A stretch of 64,000 nt of DNA from CAZIAK01 sp964537035 (GTDB lineage Bacteria > Planctomycetota > B15-G4), in the NCBI GenBank assembly GCA_964537035.1, contig CAZIAK010000022.1, forward strand, positions 1 through 64,000, written 5' to 3'. Both the position numbers and the translations under genes were made by a program. The notes under the pieces are model-generated. The model made no database searches and was not told the origin of the DNA. It saw only the letters and a program-made list of their open reading frames with translations. Shown in pieces: positions 21,198-30,787 of this stretch (the stretch's first letter is position 1; each line of letters opens with the position of its first letter).

Positions 21198-23573
21198 ATG
21201 AAGGCAGGCCTGATCGGCTTCTTCGCTCTGGTTCTGTTGGGGGCGGTCCTGCTGATCGCAGCACCTGGGGGCTTTCTGGACGCGCTCCCCGTGCTCGCCT
21301 GGAAGTGGGGCGGATCCGCAGATATCTGGCCGCGCATCGAACACATGGACGTGGCCATCGAGTTGTCGCCCCCCGGCGGCTTCGAGGCCGAGGGGACGCT
21401 GCAGCTGTCCGGCATCGTCGACGACCACTTCGTGCTCTTGCTCAACGAAGATCTGTCCGTGACGGACGTGTCTGCCGAGGGCACGGACGTCTCTGCAGCC
21501 AATGGCTTTGGCCTGGGCACTCGCTACCACAGCGAGGGTCGGGTCGTGCACTTCGCCCTGGGCTCCGTGCCAGATGATGGCCGACTCGCCCTGCAGATGC
21601 AGTGGTCCGGCGAGGCAGAGCACGGCCCGGACGGCAGCGATTGGCGGGGCATCTTGCTGGTAGACGAGACCGAGGCCCGCATGTGCGAGCAGACCATCTT
21701 CTGCCCGCAGGTGCCCACGGCCACGGACGGCCCGGGCGTGCAGCGCTCCACGTTCACCTTGAGCGTCACGGCTCCGGCGGCGTGGGAGATGTACTCTCCC
21801 GGTCAACCCGTGGGTGAGCCTGAGCTCCTGGGCGACCAGCGCGTCTGGCGCTACGCCAGCGAGTTGCCGGGCCTCATCTCCATCGTGGGTGGTGTCCGTG
21901 TGCGCCACGAGATCCTCGTAGAAGATCGTCGGGTGGTGACCCTGTTGCGGGACGAACACGCCGAGCTGGCCGAGGGTTTCGCCCAGGAGGCCCACGATGT
22001 GCTCGAGGTCTTCGGCGACTGGTTCGGTACAGCCGGCGCAGGCTCCATGGGCCTCTTCGAGCAGAGCAACCGGGACGGCTACAGCTACAACTGGTTCGCC
22101 GAGGGCCTGGCAGTCTTCGATCGAGCTGCCCTGGGTGGTGGCGTGCCCGGGCCCAAGGTGGCCCACGAGATGGCTCACCTCTGGTGGGGACAGCTGGTAT
22201 CCGTCGACGGCCCCGGCGAGCGCTTTCTCACCGAGGGTCTGTCGGAAGCCAGCGCGTTGCTGTACTTCGAGCGGGGCGGGCAAGGCGTCAAGGTGCAGTG
22301 GAACCTGGACCGAGCGCGCAAGAGCACCCGAGAGCTGGCAGAGGACGGTGACAGTCTGGACCTGCGCTCGGTCGGCTTCGCCAGCTCGCGCTACAACGAT
22401 CTGGCCTACCGCAAGGGCGGACTGGTGCATCGCTACGTGCTGGGCACGTTGGGCGTGGAGCGATCGCAGCAGTTCATTCGCGCCTACCGCGATCGGGCGC
22501 AGGATGGTGTGGCCACTCTCGCAGACTGGAGGGCGGCGCTCTCCGAAGTGACGCCCCAGATGCCCGTGCCCTGGGTCGATCACGCCGGAGACTTCGAGCT
22601 GTCCCTGCACGACGTGGCCTTTGACGCCGAGCAGGGCAAGGTGACAGGCACCATTCGAGCGACCCATGTGGGCTCCGATCGAGGCATCCCCTTGGAGGCG
22701 TTGGTGGACGTCGAGGTCGTGGGCCGGGGCTTCCATGAGCGGCGCCAGGTGTTGGTGAGCGGTGAGAGCACGGCGCTTGAACTGACCCTGGAGTGGCCCG
22801 CAGCCGCTGCCCTTCCTGGCGATGCTGAGAGGCGCCTCTATTCGGTGCAGCTCGACCCCGAGCACTGGCTGCCTCTGGGCGCGGGCGGCGCGGTGGTCCT
22901 GGAGGGTCCACGCCTGGTGGCATCGTCTCCCGAGCAGGGCGCCGCCGAGGTCTCCATGGGGCTGACCACCATTGAGCTCACCTTCGATGAGCCCTTGCAA
23001 CACTTCGCCGTGATCGACTACCAGTCTCGTCGGCCCCCGCTGGACCGGGACACCCCCACGCCGTTCGTGCGCGGACTGCAGGTGGCCGACGACGGGCTGA
23101 CGGTGACCCTGGAGGTGAGCCCCCTCGCGCCCGGGCGCCGCTACCAGCTGCCCTTGCGAGGCGCCTTCCGCAACGGAGACAACGCGGTCCCCGTGGACGA
23201 GTTCTTGATCTTCGAGACGGCGAAGTCGACGGACAAGACCGCCCCCGAGGTGATTCACAGCGTCCCTGCCAACGGCGTCACCGACCTGGCCGTGAGCACG
23301 ACCGAGCTGACCCTGACTTTTGATGAGCCCATGATGCGCGGTTCGGGATTCGACAGCAGCGATGTGCGCGACCTGGAGAGCGACGGCTACACCAGTCCCG
23401 AGATGGACTTCGGCTTCTGGGATGACTCGGCCACGGTGCTGACCATCCCGCTGAAGGGCCTGGCACCGGGGGTGCAGTACGCCCTGCCGATCGGGCGCCC
23501 GTTGAGAGACCTGAGCGGCAACACGGCGGCGAAGTTCGTGTACCTCTTCACCACCGAGGGGGCGATGCCGTAG
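21198..23573 (+). CDS. Membrane-anchored M1-like metallopeptidase with two Ig-like (Big_5) domains
   Basis: The 791-residue protein has an N-terminal membrane segment (LIGFFALVLLGAVLLIAA), an M1-type N-terminal beta domain, and the zinc motif HEMAHLWWG near residue 323, with the downstream Glu in FLTEGLSEASAL. Two Ig-like domains of the SbsA/Big_5 type follow: one from about 570 (SSPEQGAAEVSMGLTTIELTFDEP) and one from about 685 (SVPANGVTDLAVSTTELTLTFDEP). I start it at 21198, where GGAG lies 8 bases upstream; an ATG at 21138 has no ribosome binding site. It is the second M1-like gene within 5 kb, and the two are only distantly alike. Confidence 0.85.
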   Translation: MKAGLIGFFALVLLGAVLLIAAPGGFLDALPVLAWKWGGSADIWPRIEHMDVAIELSPPGGFEAEGTLQLSGIVDDHFVLLLNEDLSVTDVSAEGTDVSAANGFGLGTRYHSEGRVVHFALGSVPDDGRLALQMQWSGEAEHGPDGSDWRGILLVDETEARMCEQTIFCPQVPTATDGPGVQRSTFTLSVTAPAAWEMYSPGQPVGEPELLGDQRVWRYASELPGLISIVGGVRVRHEILVEDRRVVTLLRDEHAELAEGFAQEAHDVLEVFGDWFGTAGAGSMGLFEQSNRDGYSYNWFAEGLAVFDRAALGGGVPGPKVAHEMAHLWWGQLVSVDGPGERFLTEGLSEASALLYFERGGQGVKVQWNLDRARKSTRELAEDGDSLDLRSVGFASSRYNDLAYRKGGLVHRYVLGTLGVERSQQFIRAYRDRAQDGVATLADWRAALSEVTPQMPVPWVDHAGDFELSLHDVAFDAEQGKVTGTIRATHVGSDRGIPLEALVDVEVVGRGFHERRQVLVSGESTALELTLEWPAAAALPGDAERRLYSVQLDPEHWLPLGAGGAVVLEGPRLVASSPEQGAAEVSMGLTTIELTFDEPLQHFAVIDYQSRRPPLDRDTPTPFVRGLQVADDGLTVTLEVSPLAPGRRYQLPLRGAFRNGDNAVPVDEFLIFETAKSTDKTAPEVIHSVPANGVTDLAVSTTELTLTFDEPMMRGSGFDSSDVRDLESDGYTSPEMDFGFWDDSATVLTIPLKGLAPGVQYALPIGRPLRDLSGNTAAKFVYLFTTEGAMP

Positions 23574-23588
23574 GGGTGGGATGAGAGC

Positions 23589-26393
23589 TCAGCGCAGGTA
23601 GCCCATCTGGCGCAGCTGGTCGATTGACCCCGGGTCGAGCTGTGACACCGACTCGTCGATGTCCTTCCAGAAGGACTCTCGAACGGCGCGACGGGAGTCA
23701 ATGAACGCGGTCCAGGTCACGCGGAACGTGTCGGTCAGCTTGGCTGTGAGCCAGCGACCGAGCAGGTCCTTGCCCAGAGCCCTGTCGATGTCCTGGCGCA
23801 CTGGCCCGCCCGGCCAGACCTTTCCGGTGAGACGTCTGTGGTCCCCTAGCAGCCCGGACTCCTCGGTGTAGGCGGCAAACAGGCCGTCTTCCAGCAGTGC
23901 GCTGGAGAGGGCGGGACCAAGGTCACCGCTGCCTGTCTCGTGGGTCAGAGCGACCAGACTGCGCCCCGTCGCATCGGAGAGACTCGAGCTGGAGAGACCA
24001 GCCAGCTCCAAGAGGGTGGGGGCCAGGTCGATGTTCTCAACGGGCGCGGAGATGACTCTCCCACCAGGAATCTGCTCTGGAGCCTGAATGATCATGGGCA
24101 CGTGGACGACCTCAGGCGTGAGCTGGTAGTAGATGTGGCTCCACTGCCCATATTCCCCCAGAAACTCGCCGTGGTCGGCGGCCACTGCCACCACCGGGGC
24201 GCTGGCGCCTTTCGTGTCCCATCGCTGACGCAGCCGACCCAGCAAGCCGTTCCAGGTCGCGTCGAGCTCTTCGACGCTCATGTAGTACAGCTTGACCCTG
24301 GCTGCGTCCGTAACCTCTTCAAGCCAGGGTCTGTCGAGGGCGGGGTCACGGGGGACAACTTGCCCCTCTGGTGTTTCCCAGTCGCTTGGGCGCTCAGCCG
24401 GGCCGTAGGGCCCGTGGGCATCCATCAAGTGAACGTAAAACAGCAGGTCCTCCTCCAGCAGATGCTCGCTGCCGGGGTCCACGAATGTCTCGATGAAATT
24501 GGCGCCGTTGTCGAAGGGCGGCAGGTTGTTTCGCAATAGCTGCTCGTCCCAACCCTGGTCGAGGCCAGAGATAGGGCCTGCGTTCGTGTTGGTGATGAAG
24601 GAAGCCGTGTAGAAACCGCCCTGAGCGAAGGTCTCGGCCAGAGTCTGGAACGACTCGGGGAGCCGGTCGAGCTCGCTGTGCACACCGGTCGCTGGCACAT
24701 AGTGGCCGGTCATCAGTGAGGCCATGGACGGGCGCGTCCAGTAGCTCTGACTGTAGGCGTTGCTGAACCTAACGCCATCAGCGGCGAGAGCATCGAGCCC
24801 GGGTGTCTGGGCCAGGTTGCTGCCGTAGCAGGACGGGCCGTCCGCTCGTAGCGTGTCCATGATCGTCAGAAAGACCCGACGCGGGGGCCGAGTGTCATCC
24901 ACGAGGCGCCAGCCCGACCACACCAGCACCCCATCTGGCGGGAGGGACTGGGCTTGGAACAGCAGCGCCACCGGATCTGCCGCTTCGGGAACCCGAAGGG
25001 CCAGATCGCGCCAGTCGTCCTGCTCAGCAATGGCGCCCGTCTCGAGTTTGTGAAGGGTTCCGTCTCCGCCCTCCCAGGCGAGTTCGAAGGGGATCGTCGT
25101 GTTTCCAGGGGAGATCGCGCAGATCGCTCCCTTGAGCAAGCGCCCGCCCTGCGCTGGCCAAGGGATACGAAAGGCACCGGGCGCGCTCTGCCAATGGGAC
25201 GGGCGGCGTTGCAGGTTGCGCTCGAAGGGGCCATGTCCGGCGGGCGAGCGGGCATAGAGAGCCCGGCGATCCGTGGCGATCAACTCACCCACCTCAAGCA
25301 CCAAGGGACCATTCGTGGAACCGTTACCGAGCCGAAAGCCCAGCAAGGGGACTGTGGGTCCACCGAGGTAGATGCCCAGAGGGTCATTGATGCGCAGCGT
25401 CTGCCATTCGGCAGAAGCCGAGACTGGGATCACGATGTCGGGGAGCTGCTTGTAGCCGTTGTGCTGCTGAATCCACTCGATGCTCAGGGTGTCGCCTTCG
25501 AGGATGCGCACGGTGAGGACGAGTTCGCCCACGTCGGGGGCGTTCATCTCCTGATCAGGGTGACCAACGAGGCAGCATTTCGTGTCGGTCAGGCGGAAGA
25601 CGCCGTCCTTGCCCGTCAGGCAATCCTCGGCCTCAAAGCTGACTCTCACCGGCTGCCGTACAACAGCGGCTGGCCCAGTGATCTGAAACGGGACGGGAGC
25701 TTGTGGAGGCATGAGCCGGATGGTGTTGCCCGCCGGGCGAGTTGCGGCGGCCGCGACAAGATCGGTGTGGCCCGCTAGCTCGGTCACGGTGAACTCCAAT
25801 CTGCTGCTCAAATCATTGTTGTTCAGGTAGGAGAGGGCGGGTGCCGTGGGTATGGCCAAGACTGCCAGCGTGAGGGCGATGCGCGGCACCGTTGGCTTCA
25901 CGATCAGTCCGACGGCCGCAAGCGCCAGGCCGAGCATGAGGGCGGTCATGACCGCCGAGCCAGCAGGCGACTCGGTGCCGTCGGGCAAGACGATGGTGTA
26001 GCTCCGCCCATTGCTGGCCGGAGCAGTGCCGTCTCGAGTCGACAGATAGACGTTCTCGCCCCAGATGGATGCCAGGCCTTCCCGTTGCCTGATCAGAGAG
26101 TGATTGTCATTGCTGATCAGAGGGATCCCATCCTCACAGACATGCATCACCGGGCCCTGGCCGTTGGGGTGGCGCGGTACGGCGTCGGGGAGTTGAGCCA
26201 GCCAGGCCTTGCCCAGCTCGCTCTTTATCCCAGCCGTCTCGAGGTCCCAGATGGTGTCCGTTCTGATCTGCAGCCAGTCACTACGTGCAGCGAAGCCAGC
26301 CACCAGGACCACCGCCAAGCCCGCTCCCAGGAGCAGGGAAGCGAACGCACTACGGCGAGCTGTCTTCATGGAGAGAGAATCTGCTGTGTCCAT
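23589..26393 (-). CDS. Large membrane-anchored sulfatase-fold protein with a divergent SHWG module
   Basis: The 934-residue protein has an N-terminal membrane segment, a divergent copy of the recurrent module (about residues 40-137; SIWG in place of SHWG, then NGRSY), two further membrane segments (about 145-195), a beta-rich region (about 230-500), and an alkaline-phosphatase-superfamily domain from about 510. The catalytic domain shows DTLRADGPSCYG and SYWTRPSMASLMTG, with Thr at the nucleophile position, then HGPYGP and ADHGEFLGEYGQWSH. It ends LRQMGYLR. GAGAGG lies about 6 bases before the ATG. It is the last gene of a minus-strand set of six, after a 171-base spacer in which I see nothing definite. 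Confidence 0.85.
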   Translation of the reverse strand: MDTADSLSMKTARRSAFASLLLGAGLAVVLVAGFAARSDWLQIRTDTIWDLETAGIKSELGKAWLAQLPDAVPRHPNGQGPVMHVCEDGIPLISNDNHSLIRQREGLASIWGENVYLSTRDGTAPASNGRSYTIVLPDGTESPAGSAVMTALMLGLALAAVGLIVKPTVPRIALTLAVLAIPTAPALSYLNNNDLSSRLEFTVTELAGHTDLVAAAATRPAGNTIRLMPPQAPVPFQITGPAAVVRQPVRVSFEAEDCLTGKDGVFRLTDTKCCLVGHPDQEMNAPDVGELVLTVRILEGDTLSIEWIQQHNGYKQLPDIVIPVSASAEWQTLRINDPLGIYLGGPTVPLLGFRLGNGSTNGPLVLEVGELIATDRRALYARSPAGHGPFERNLQRRPSHWQSAPGAFRIPWPAQGGRLLKGAICAISPGNTTIPFELAWEGGDGTLHKLETGAIAEQDDWRDLALRVPEAADPVALLFQAQSLPPDGVLVWSGWRLVDDTRPPRRVFLTIMDTLRADGPSCYGSNLAQTPGLDALAADGVRFSNAYSQSYWTRPSMASLMTGHYVPATGVHSELDRLPESFQTLAETFAQGGFYTASFITNTNAGPISGLDQGWDEQLLRNNLPPFDNGANFIETFVDPGSEHLLEEDLLFYVHLMDAHGPYGPAERPSDWETPEGQVVPRDPALDRPWLEEVTDAARVKLYYMSVEELDATWNGLLGRLRQRWDTKGASAPVVAVAADHGEFLGEYGQWSHIYYQLTPEVVHVPMIIQAPEQIPGGRVISAPVENIDLAPTLLELAGLSSSSLSDATGRSLVALTHETGSGDLGPALSSALLEDGLFAAYTEESGLLGDHRRLTGKVWPGGPVRQDIDRALGKDLLGRWLTAKLTDTFRVTWTAFIDSRRAVRESFWKDIDESVSQLDPGSIDQLRQMGYLR

Positions 26394-26564
26394 TCAGGCC
26401 TCTCGTCTGGGGGGCTGCTTTGGCTCGCTCGCAGGGGCGACTTTACCGGCGAGTTGAGCTGCGGTCCAAGATGCCCTTGGATCGTTTGGCTGGCGCGACT
26501 TTTGGGTAGGCAGGAACGGGTGTCCGAGACCTCGAACTGGGCGATGGACTCCCCTGGAGTGGAC

Positions 26565-28439
26565 CTACATCGCCCCGCCCATATACGCCACGCGCCCGCC
26601 CAGAATCATGAGGACTTCTGGGATCAGCAGCCCATAGAGGGCGAGGTGCAAACAGCTGACCAAGCTGATCCTCTCTGACCCGAGCTGAAGTGGCGGATAC
26701 CAACGACTGGCGTGGGTCATGACCATGGAACAGGCAAGCAGCATGGGCAGGAAGAGCGCCAGTACGAAGCGAGGCTGGGAGATGAGCTTGGCGTACCAGA
26801 CATAGAGCGCTGTGTAGCCAGACACGTAGGCCAGCGCGAAGGCCAGTAGCACCCAGTATTCTCTAGCAAGGCGCACCGCCCTGCGAGCACATGCGGCACA
26901 GGTCAGGAGGGCCAGGAACGGGAAGAGAGCAGCGAATGGCAGGAAGCCGAACGGGTTGCGTTTCATGGTGTGCATCAAGGCCTTCGCGCCTTCGCGCATG
27001 CGCTCGATACCCCCAGACACACCGTTCTCTTCAAACCAGCGAGCCGCGCTGGGAATCTCCTCGGCGGGCATGTCAGGCCATTGATAGACGTCCAGGTGTG
27101 CACCCGTTCCGTCCAGGCACTCCTGCCACGTGTCGTACCACATGTAGAAGGTCGAGTTGACGTTGTAGAAATAGGCGCCAAAGACCTCTTTGCTGGTGCT
27201 GATGTACGGCCACATGGTCGCCAGGAAGAGTGTGGCTACCAGGGCAGGGGCTGCGAATCGGCGACAGCGGTCGCTGTTGGCGATGTCTCGATTTCGCAGC
27301 GCGATGACGGCGCTCAGAACGCCGAGGGCGAGGTACAGCAAGAGTCCCGGAAGCACTGAGGCCTTGGTGAGCTGAACCAGCCCGGCCAAGACGCCGGTGA
27401 GAGTAGCGAAGAGGAGCGTGGGCCGGTGCAGCAGCCTCCCGAAAGCCAGGAAGACCGCCAGGGTGCCGCAGTAATAGGTCAACTCGGCCTGGGCCCAGCC
27501 CGCCTTGTAGATGAAGACGGTCAAGCCAGAGATGAGCAGGATTGTCAGGGCTGGGATGACAGCGAGTTGGGATCGAAGCAACAGGTAGCAAATGGCCAGA
27601 AGAAGCAGAGACAGCCCGGCGTTGAGCATCTTTGCCTGGAGGAAGAACTCGTCGTCGGCTCGATGCGGATCGTCGACGAGGGTCATGATGAACGGGAAGC
27701 CTGGCATGCGGTTGCGCTCGATGACCGCGCCCGGATGCTCCGCGAGGAGGCTGTGGGAGTACTGCATGTACGCACTTTGATCGCCCCCGTCCATGTCGAT
27801 GTTGCGGGTCATCGACTGGACCATGCTGCCGTAGACGAAGGCGCAAGCTGCCACAGCGAGGAGAGAACCCACTGCGATCCATGTCCCGAGGCTAGCGGGC
27901 GGAGGGGGCGGTGGTTCGGCAAGTTCTCCCTTCTCGCCTTGCCGGGCGCCCACCGCTCGAAGACGGAATCCGAGAATGATCAGGGCCATCAGGCCAGCTG
28001 TGAGAAACGGCCACTCGTGGCCAGCACGAGAGGGGATGACGACCGAGTAGATCCGGCCGTTGGTGCGCGGGTCGCTACCGTCGGTGCTCGCGAACTGGAC
28101 GAAGTCACCCCAGTGGGAGAAACGCCCGCCACCCAGCTCAGCGATGTCCGAGGGTTGTGCATGGGGCGAGAGTTCAACGTCACCCTCGAACATCCGCAGC
28201 ATCGACTGGCCGATCTGATCGCTGACACCGCACTTTCTGGCGCCGGCCGAGAAGGCCAAGCCCTGCTGAGGCTGGAAGTCGCTGAGCGTTCTGGTTTCGT
28301 CTTGGGTGCCGAGCAACAAGCCGCGGGGTATCCAACACAGCAGCAGCGCGAGGAGGCAGAGGGCCGTGCCTATGTGCCCCAAGGTCCTTGGAGGCTGAGC
28401 TGCCTCGCACTGGTATGGAGAGTTGATAGGCGAGTCCAT
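26565..28439 (-). CDS. GT39-like polytopic membrane glycosyltransferase with a SHWG module
   Basis: The 624-residue protein has an N-terminal membrane segment, one SHWG module (about 28030-28290; SHWGDF then SDPRTNGRIY), and then about ten membrane segments. After the second segment comes DGGDQSAYMQYSHSLLAEHP and ERNRMPGFPF, the arrangement seen in the first extracytoplasmic loop of GT-C/ArnT-PMT-type (GT39) enzymes, which transfer sugars from polyprenyl-phosphate donors. The chosen ATG is 5 bases after the stop of the previous gene; the longer frame to 28562 overlaps that gene. The acceptor and the sugar are unknown. Confidence 0.8.
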   Translation of the reverse strand: MDSPINSPYQCEAAQPPRTLGHIGTALCLLALLLCWIPRGLLLGTQDETRTLSDFQPQQGLAFSAGARKCGVSDQIGQSMLRMFEGDVELSPHAQPSDIAELGGGRFSHWGDFVQFASTDGSDPRTNGRIYSVVIPSRAGHEWPFLTAGLMALIILGFRLRAVGARQGEKGELAEPPPPPPASLGTWIAVGSLLAVAACAFVYGSMVQSMTRNIDMDGGDQSAYMQYSHSLLAEHPGAVIERNRMPGFPFIMTLVDDPHRADDEFFLQAKMLNAGLSLLLLAICYLLLRSQLAVIPALTILLISGLTVFIYKAGWAQAELTYYCGTLAVFLAFGRLLHRPTLLFATLTGVLAGLVQLTKASVLPGLLLYLALGVLSAVIALRNRDIANSDRCRRFAAPALVATLFLATMWPYISTSKEVFGAYFYNVNSTFYMWYDTWQECLDGTGAHLDVYQWPDMPAEEIPSAARWFEENGVSGGIERMREGAKALMHTMKRNPFGFLPFAALFPFLALLTCAACARRAVRLAREYWVLLAFALAYVSGYTALYVWYAKLISQPRFVLALFLPMLLACSMVMTHASRWYPPLQLGSERISLVSCLHLALYGLLIPEVLMILGGRVAYMGGAM

Positions 28440-28444
28440 CTGTC

Positions 28445-30727
28445 TCAGGTGCCCAAGGTCAGGACGCCGCGCAAGGTGGTCGCGAGCAAGCCGAGTGAGA
28501 TGGCACCGAGCAGAGAGGTGGGGCTGAGCAGGCGGCTGCCTACGGCGACGACGGGCTCCCACTTGCGGCCCTGGTCGACGAGCAGAGCCGACGCGATCAA
28601 GAGTGCCGGGCCGACGACGAGTTTGTAGATGGCTGCGTCAGGCCCGGCGATGCGTCCTGAACTGAGGCCCCACGACCAGCCGAGGATGGTGAGCGTGTAG
28701 GCCACGACGAGACGGTGCCTGTGCAACCAAGCGATGAAGTGGGTCGGGCTCAGGAGGATGGTTCCTGCGGCCGCTGCGAGGAAGAGCATGGCTTGAGTGA
28801 GAGCCCCTGACAGGGGTTGCTGACTCTCAAGCACCTGTGTGGCCAAGGGTCCTTGGACCGACCAGGCGGGTCCGATGCCAAGGAGGGGCGGGAGGCTCAC
28901 AAGCACCAGAATGACCACCGCGCCAGGCAGGGCGGCAGACAGGGGAGAGCGAACTGGCCCGGTGGCTGAAGGTCTGGAGACCGCGGCCCTGCTCAACACC
29001 TGCCAGCCTGCTGCGACGACGAAGGGCCAGAGGAGAGGTGCCACCGACCCACCGGCTCCCAGCACAAGGACGAGCGCGACGCCCGCAGCCGCTGCGACCA
29101 GCAGGGAGCGCCGACCAAGGGTTTCTCCCAGCAAGAGGGCTGCGGTGAGCATGGCCCAGGCAGCCAAGAGCCTGCTGTTGACTTGCCCCGCCACTGACAG
29201 CCACGAGGTGAAGCCAGTGAGCAGAGTGATCACGACGGCGATCCCCGGAGGCAAGCTGCGGGTGACCACGGCGAAGAGCCCGAACAGCAGCAACAGATAG
29301 AGGCCACTGGACAGGGCCCGCCCGCGGAGGAACGCCGCTTCTTCGCTGAGGCCAGGGCCATCAACGAGCCTGACCAAGGCGGGCAGCAGAGGCGGGGTCG
29401 TCTGAGCAGCCTTCTGGTCCGCGATCAGGGCGCTCCCGGCCGCTGCGTCAGGGCCTGAAGCAGCGGCAGCAAGGGGAGGCATTGTCTCAGGGGTGAAAGC
29501 CAGGTCCTTGTGCAGGCCCGAAAAGGCGGCTCGCAGCACGTCGGCCTGTCCATGGGCCTGGACATCGGTGTTCGTTACCCAGGCTTGGTTGCTCACCAGA
29601 TACGCCAAGAGCGAGACGCTCGCGGCCACGGCCAAGCCAGCGACTCGCAGGCCCGTGCCAGTCTGGAGGGGGCGTCGCCAGCGAGGTCGACCGTTTCGGC
29701 CTGTCGGTGCGTTGGCGCCCCCGGCTCGCAGGAAGAAGAGGCCCAGCAAGAGCATCATCGCGTGGACGCCAGCAGTCAGCGCCGAGGGGAGCGTGCCGTT
29801 ACCGGGGAGTGACACCGAGTATTGGCGCCCGTTGGTCGCAGGATCGCTGCCGTCGCTGGCCGAGAAATAGAGGTAGTCACCCCAATGGGAGAAGCTCCCC
29901 GTGCCCTCCCGAATGGTCTCCAGGTTGGCGTGTGCCTCCAGCTCTCGACCGTCTTCGAACAACTTCAGCGTAGAGCTGCCAGTGCGATCATTTGGCATGT
30001 TGGGTTGCAACACGGCGATGGAGCACGACCCTTGCTCGCGCCAGAGGGCTGTGGGGTCGAGAGCCAGAAGACTTGTGTCTTCGTCGATCACAGTGGGCAG
30101 CCACGCCGCAGCAACGGTGAGGGCGATCGCAGACCGTCCCGCCCAGGTCATCAGGCCTTGTCCTGGCTCGCCTTGATCTGCTGGAGGCCGGGTCTGAGGA
30201 GCACCATGGGGACTCTCTCTGGAGGAGAGTAGCAGCAACCCGCTGGTCATGATGGCGATGGCCAGCCAAAGCCGCTGACTTCGCTCGGTCTGTGGGCTCG
30301 AGGCGAAGTGCATTGCCTGCTCCTCTGCTTCGGCCTTCAGCTGTCGCTGTCCACCCCCTGGGACCACGGAGTATCGGCGCCCATTGCTGCGGGGATCGCT
30401 GTTGTCACTCGACGTGAAGAAGAGCCTGTCACCCCAGTGGGAGTAGTAGCCACGGCCAGTCTGGCGCACCAACGCATGGTTGACCGTGCGTTCAAGAAGG
30501 GTGTCGTCCTCGTAGAGCAGCAGCTTTGAGGAAGCGGTCTGGTCGTCGGGCAGGCTGGTGACGATGGGTGCGTAGTAGGCCACCCCCTGTTCGGGCATGA
30601 ACTGCAACGGATCGAGTGAGAATCTGGCAATGGTTGTTCCGCTGGGCACCTCTCCCGGGAGCCAGGCCAGGACGTAGGCGACGAGGCAGAGGAGGACGCC
30701 AGAGGCCGCCGGGACCCGTTGTCTCAT
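28445..30727 (-). CDS. Polytopic membrane protein with two SHWG modules
   Basis: The 760-residue protein alternates membrane segments with two copies of the SHWG module: one at about 30360-30625 (SHWGDR, SDPRSNGRRY) and one at about 29810-30060 (SHWGDY, SDPATNGRQY). The second half is a run of ten or so hydrophobic segments with a GT-C-like layout (QAHGQADVLRAAF loop, then many helices). I cannot identify catalytic residues with confidence, so calling it a glycosyltransferase would be a guess. The start is the ATG at 30727; a TTG at 30742 is an alternative. It is followed closely by the GT39-like gene. Confidence 0.75.
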   Translation of the reverse strand: MRQRVPAASGVLLCLVAYVLAWLPGEVPSGTTIARFSLDPLQFMPEQGVAYYAPIVTSLPDDQTASSKLLLYEDDTLLERTVNHALVRQTGRGYYSHWGDRLFFTSSDNSDPRSNGRRYSVVPGGGQRQLKAEAEEQAMHFASSPQTERSQRLWLAIAIMTSGLLLLSSRESPHGAPQTRPPADQGEPGQGLMTWAGRSAIALTVAAAWLPTVIDEDTSLLALDPTALWREQGSCSIAVLQPNMPNDRTGSSTLKLFEDGRELEAHANLETIREGTGSFSHWGDYLYFSASDGSDPATNGRQYSVSLPGNGTLPSALTAGVHAMMLLLGLFFLRAGGANAPTGRNGRPRWRRPLQTGTGLRVAGLAVAASVSLLAYLVSNQAWVTNTDVQAHGQADVLRAAFSGLHKDLAFTPETMPPLAAAASGPDAAAGSALIADQKAAQTTPPLLPALVRLVDGPGLSEEAAFLRGRALSSGLYLLLLFGLFAVVTRSLPPGIAVVITLLTGFTSWLSVAGQVNSRLLAAWAMLTAALLLGETLGRRSLLVAAAAGVALVLVLGAGGSVAPLLWPFVVAAGWQVLSRAAVSRPSATGPVRSPLSAALPGAVVILVLVSLPPLLGIGPAWSVQGPLATQVLESQQPLSGALTQAMLFLAAAAGTILLSPTHFIAWLHRHRLVVAYTLTILGWSWGLSSGRIAGPDAAIYKLVVGPALLIASALLVDQGRKWEPVVAVGSRLLSPTSLLGAISLGLLATTLRGVLTLGT

Positions 30728-30787
30728 GAGCTTGCCCGGCAACTCTTGAACTTGCTGTCCGCTGTGCCCATGTCGCTCTTCGACGAT

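Noticed and set aside
20898..23258. A 786-codon minus-strand frame
   Set aside because: It is antisense to a peptidase gene with clear motifs. In GC-rich DNA such shadow frames are common; this one has His/Gln/Val-rich composition and no recognisable domain.
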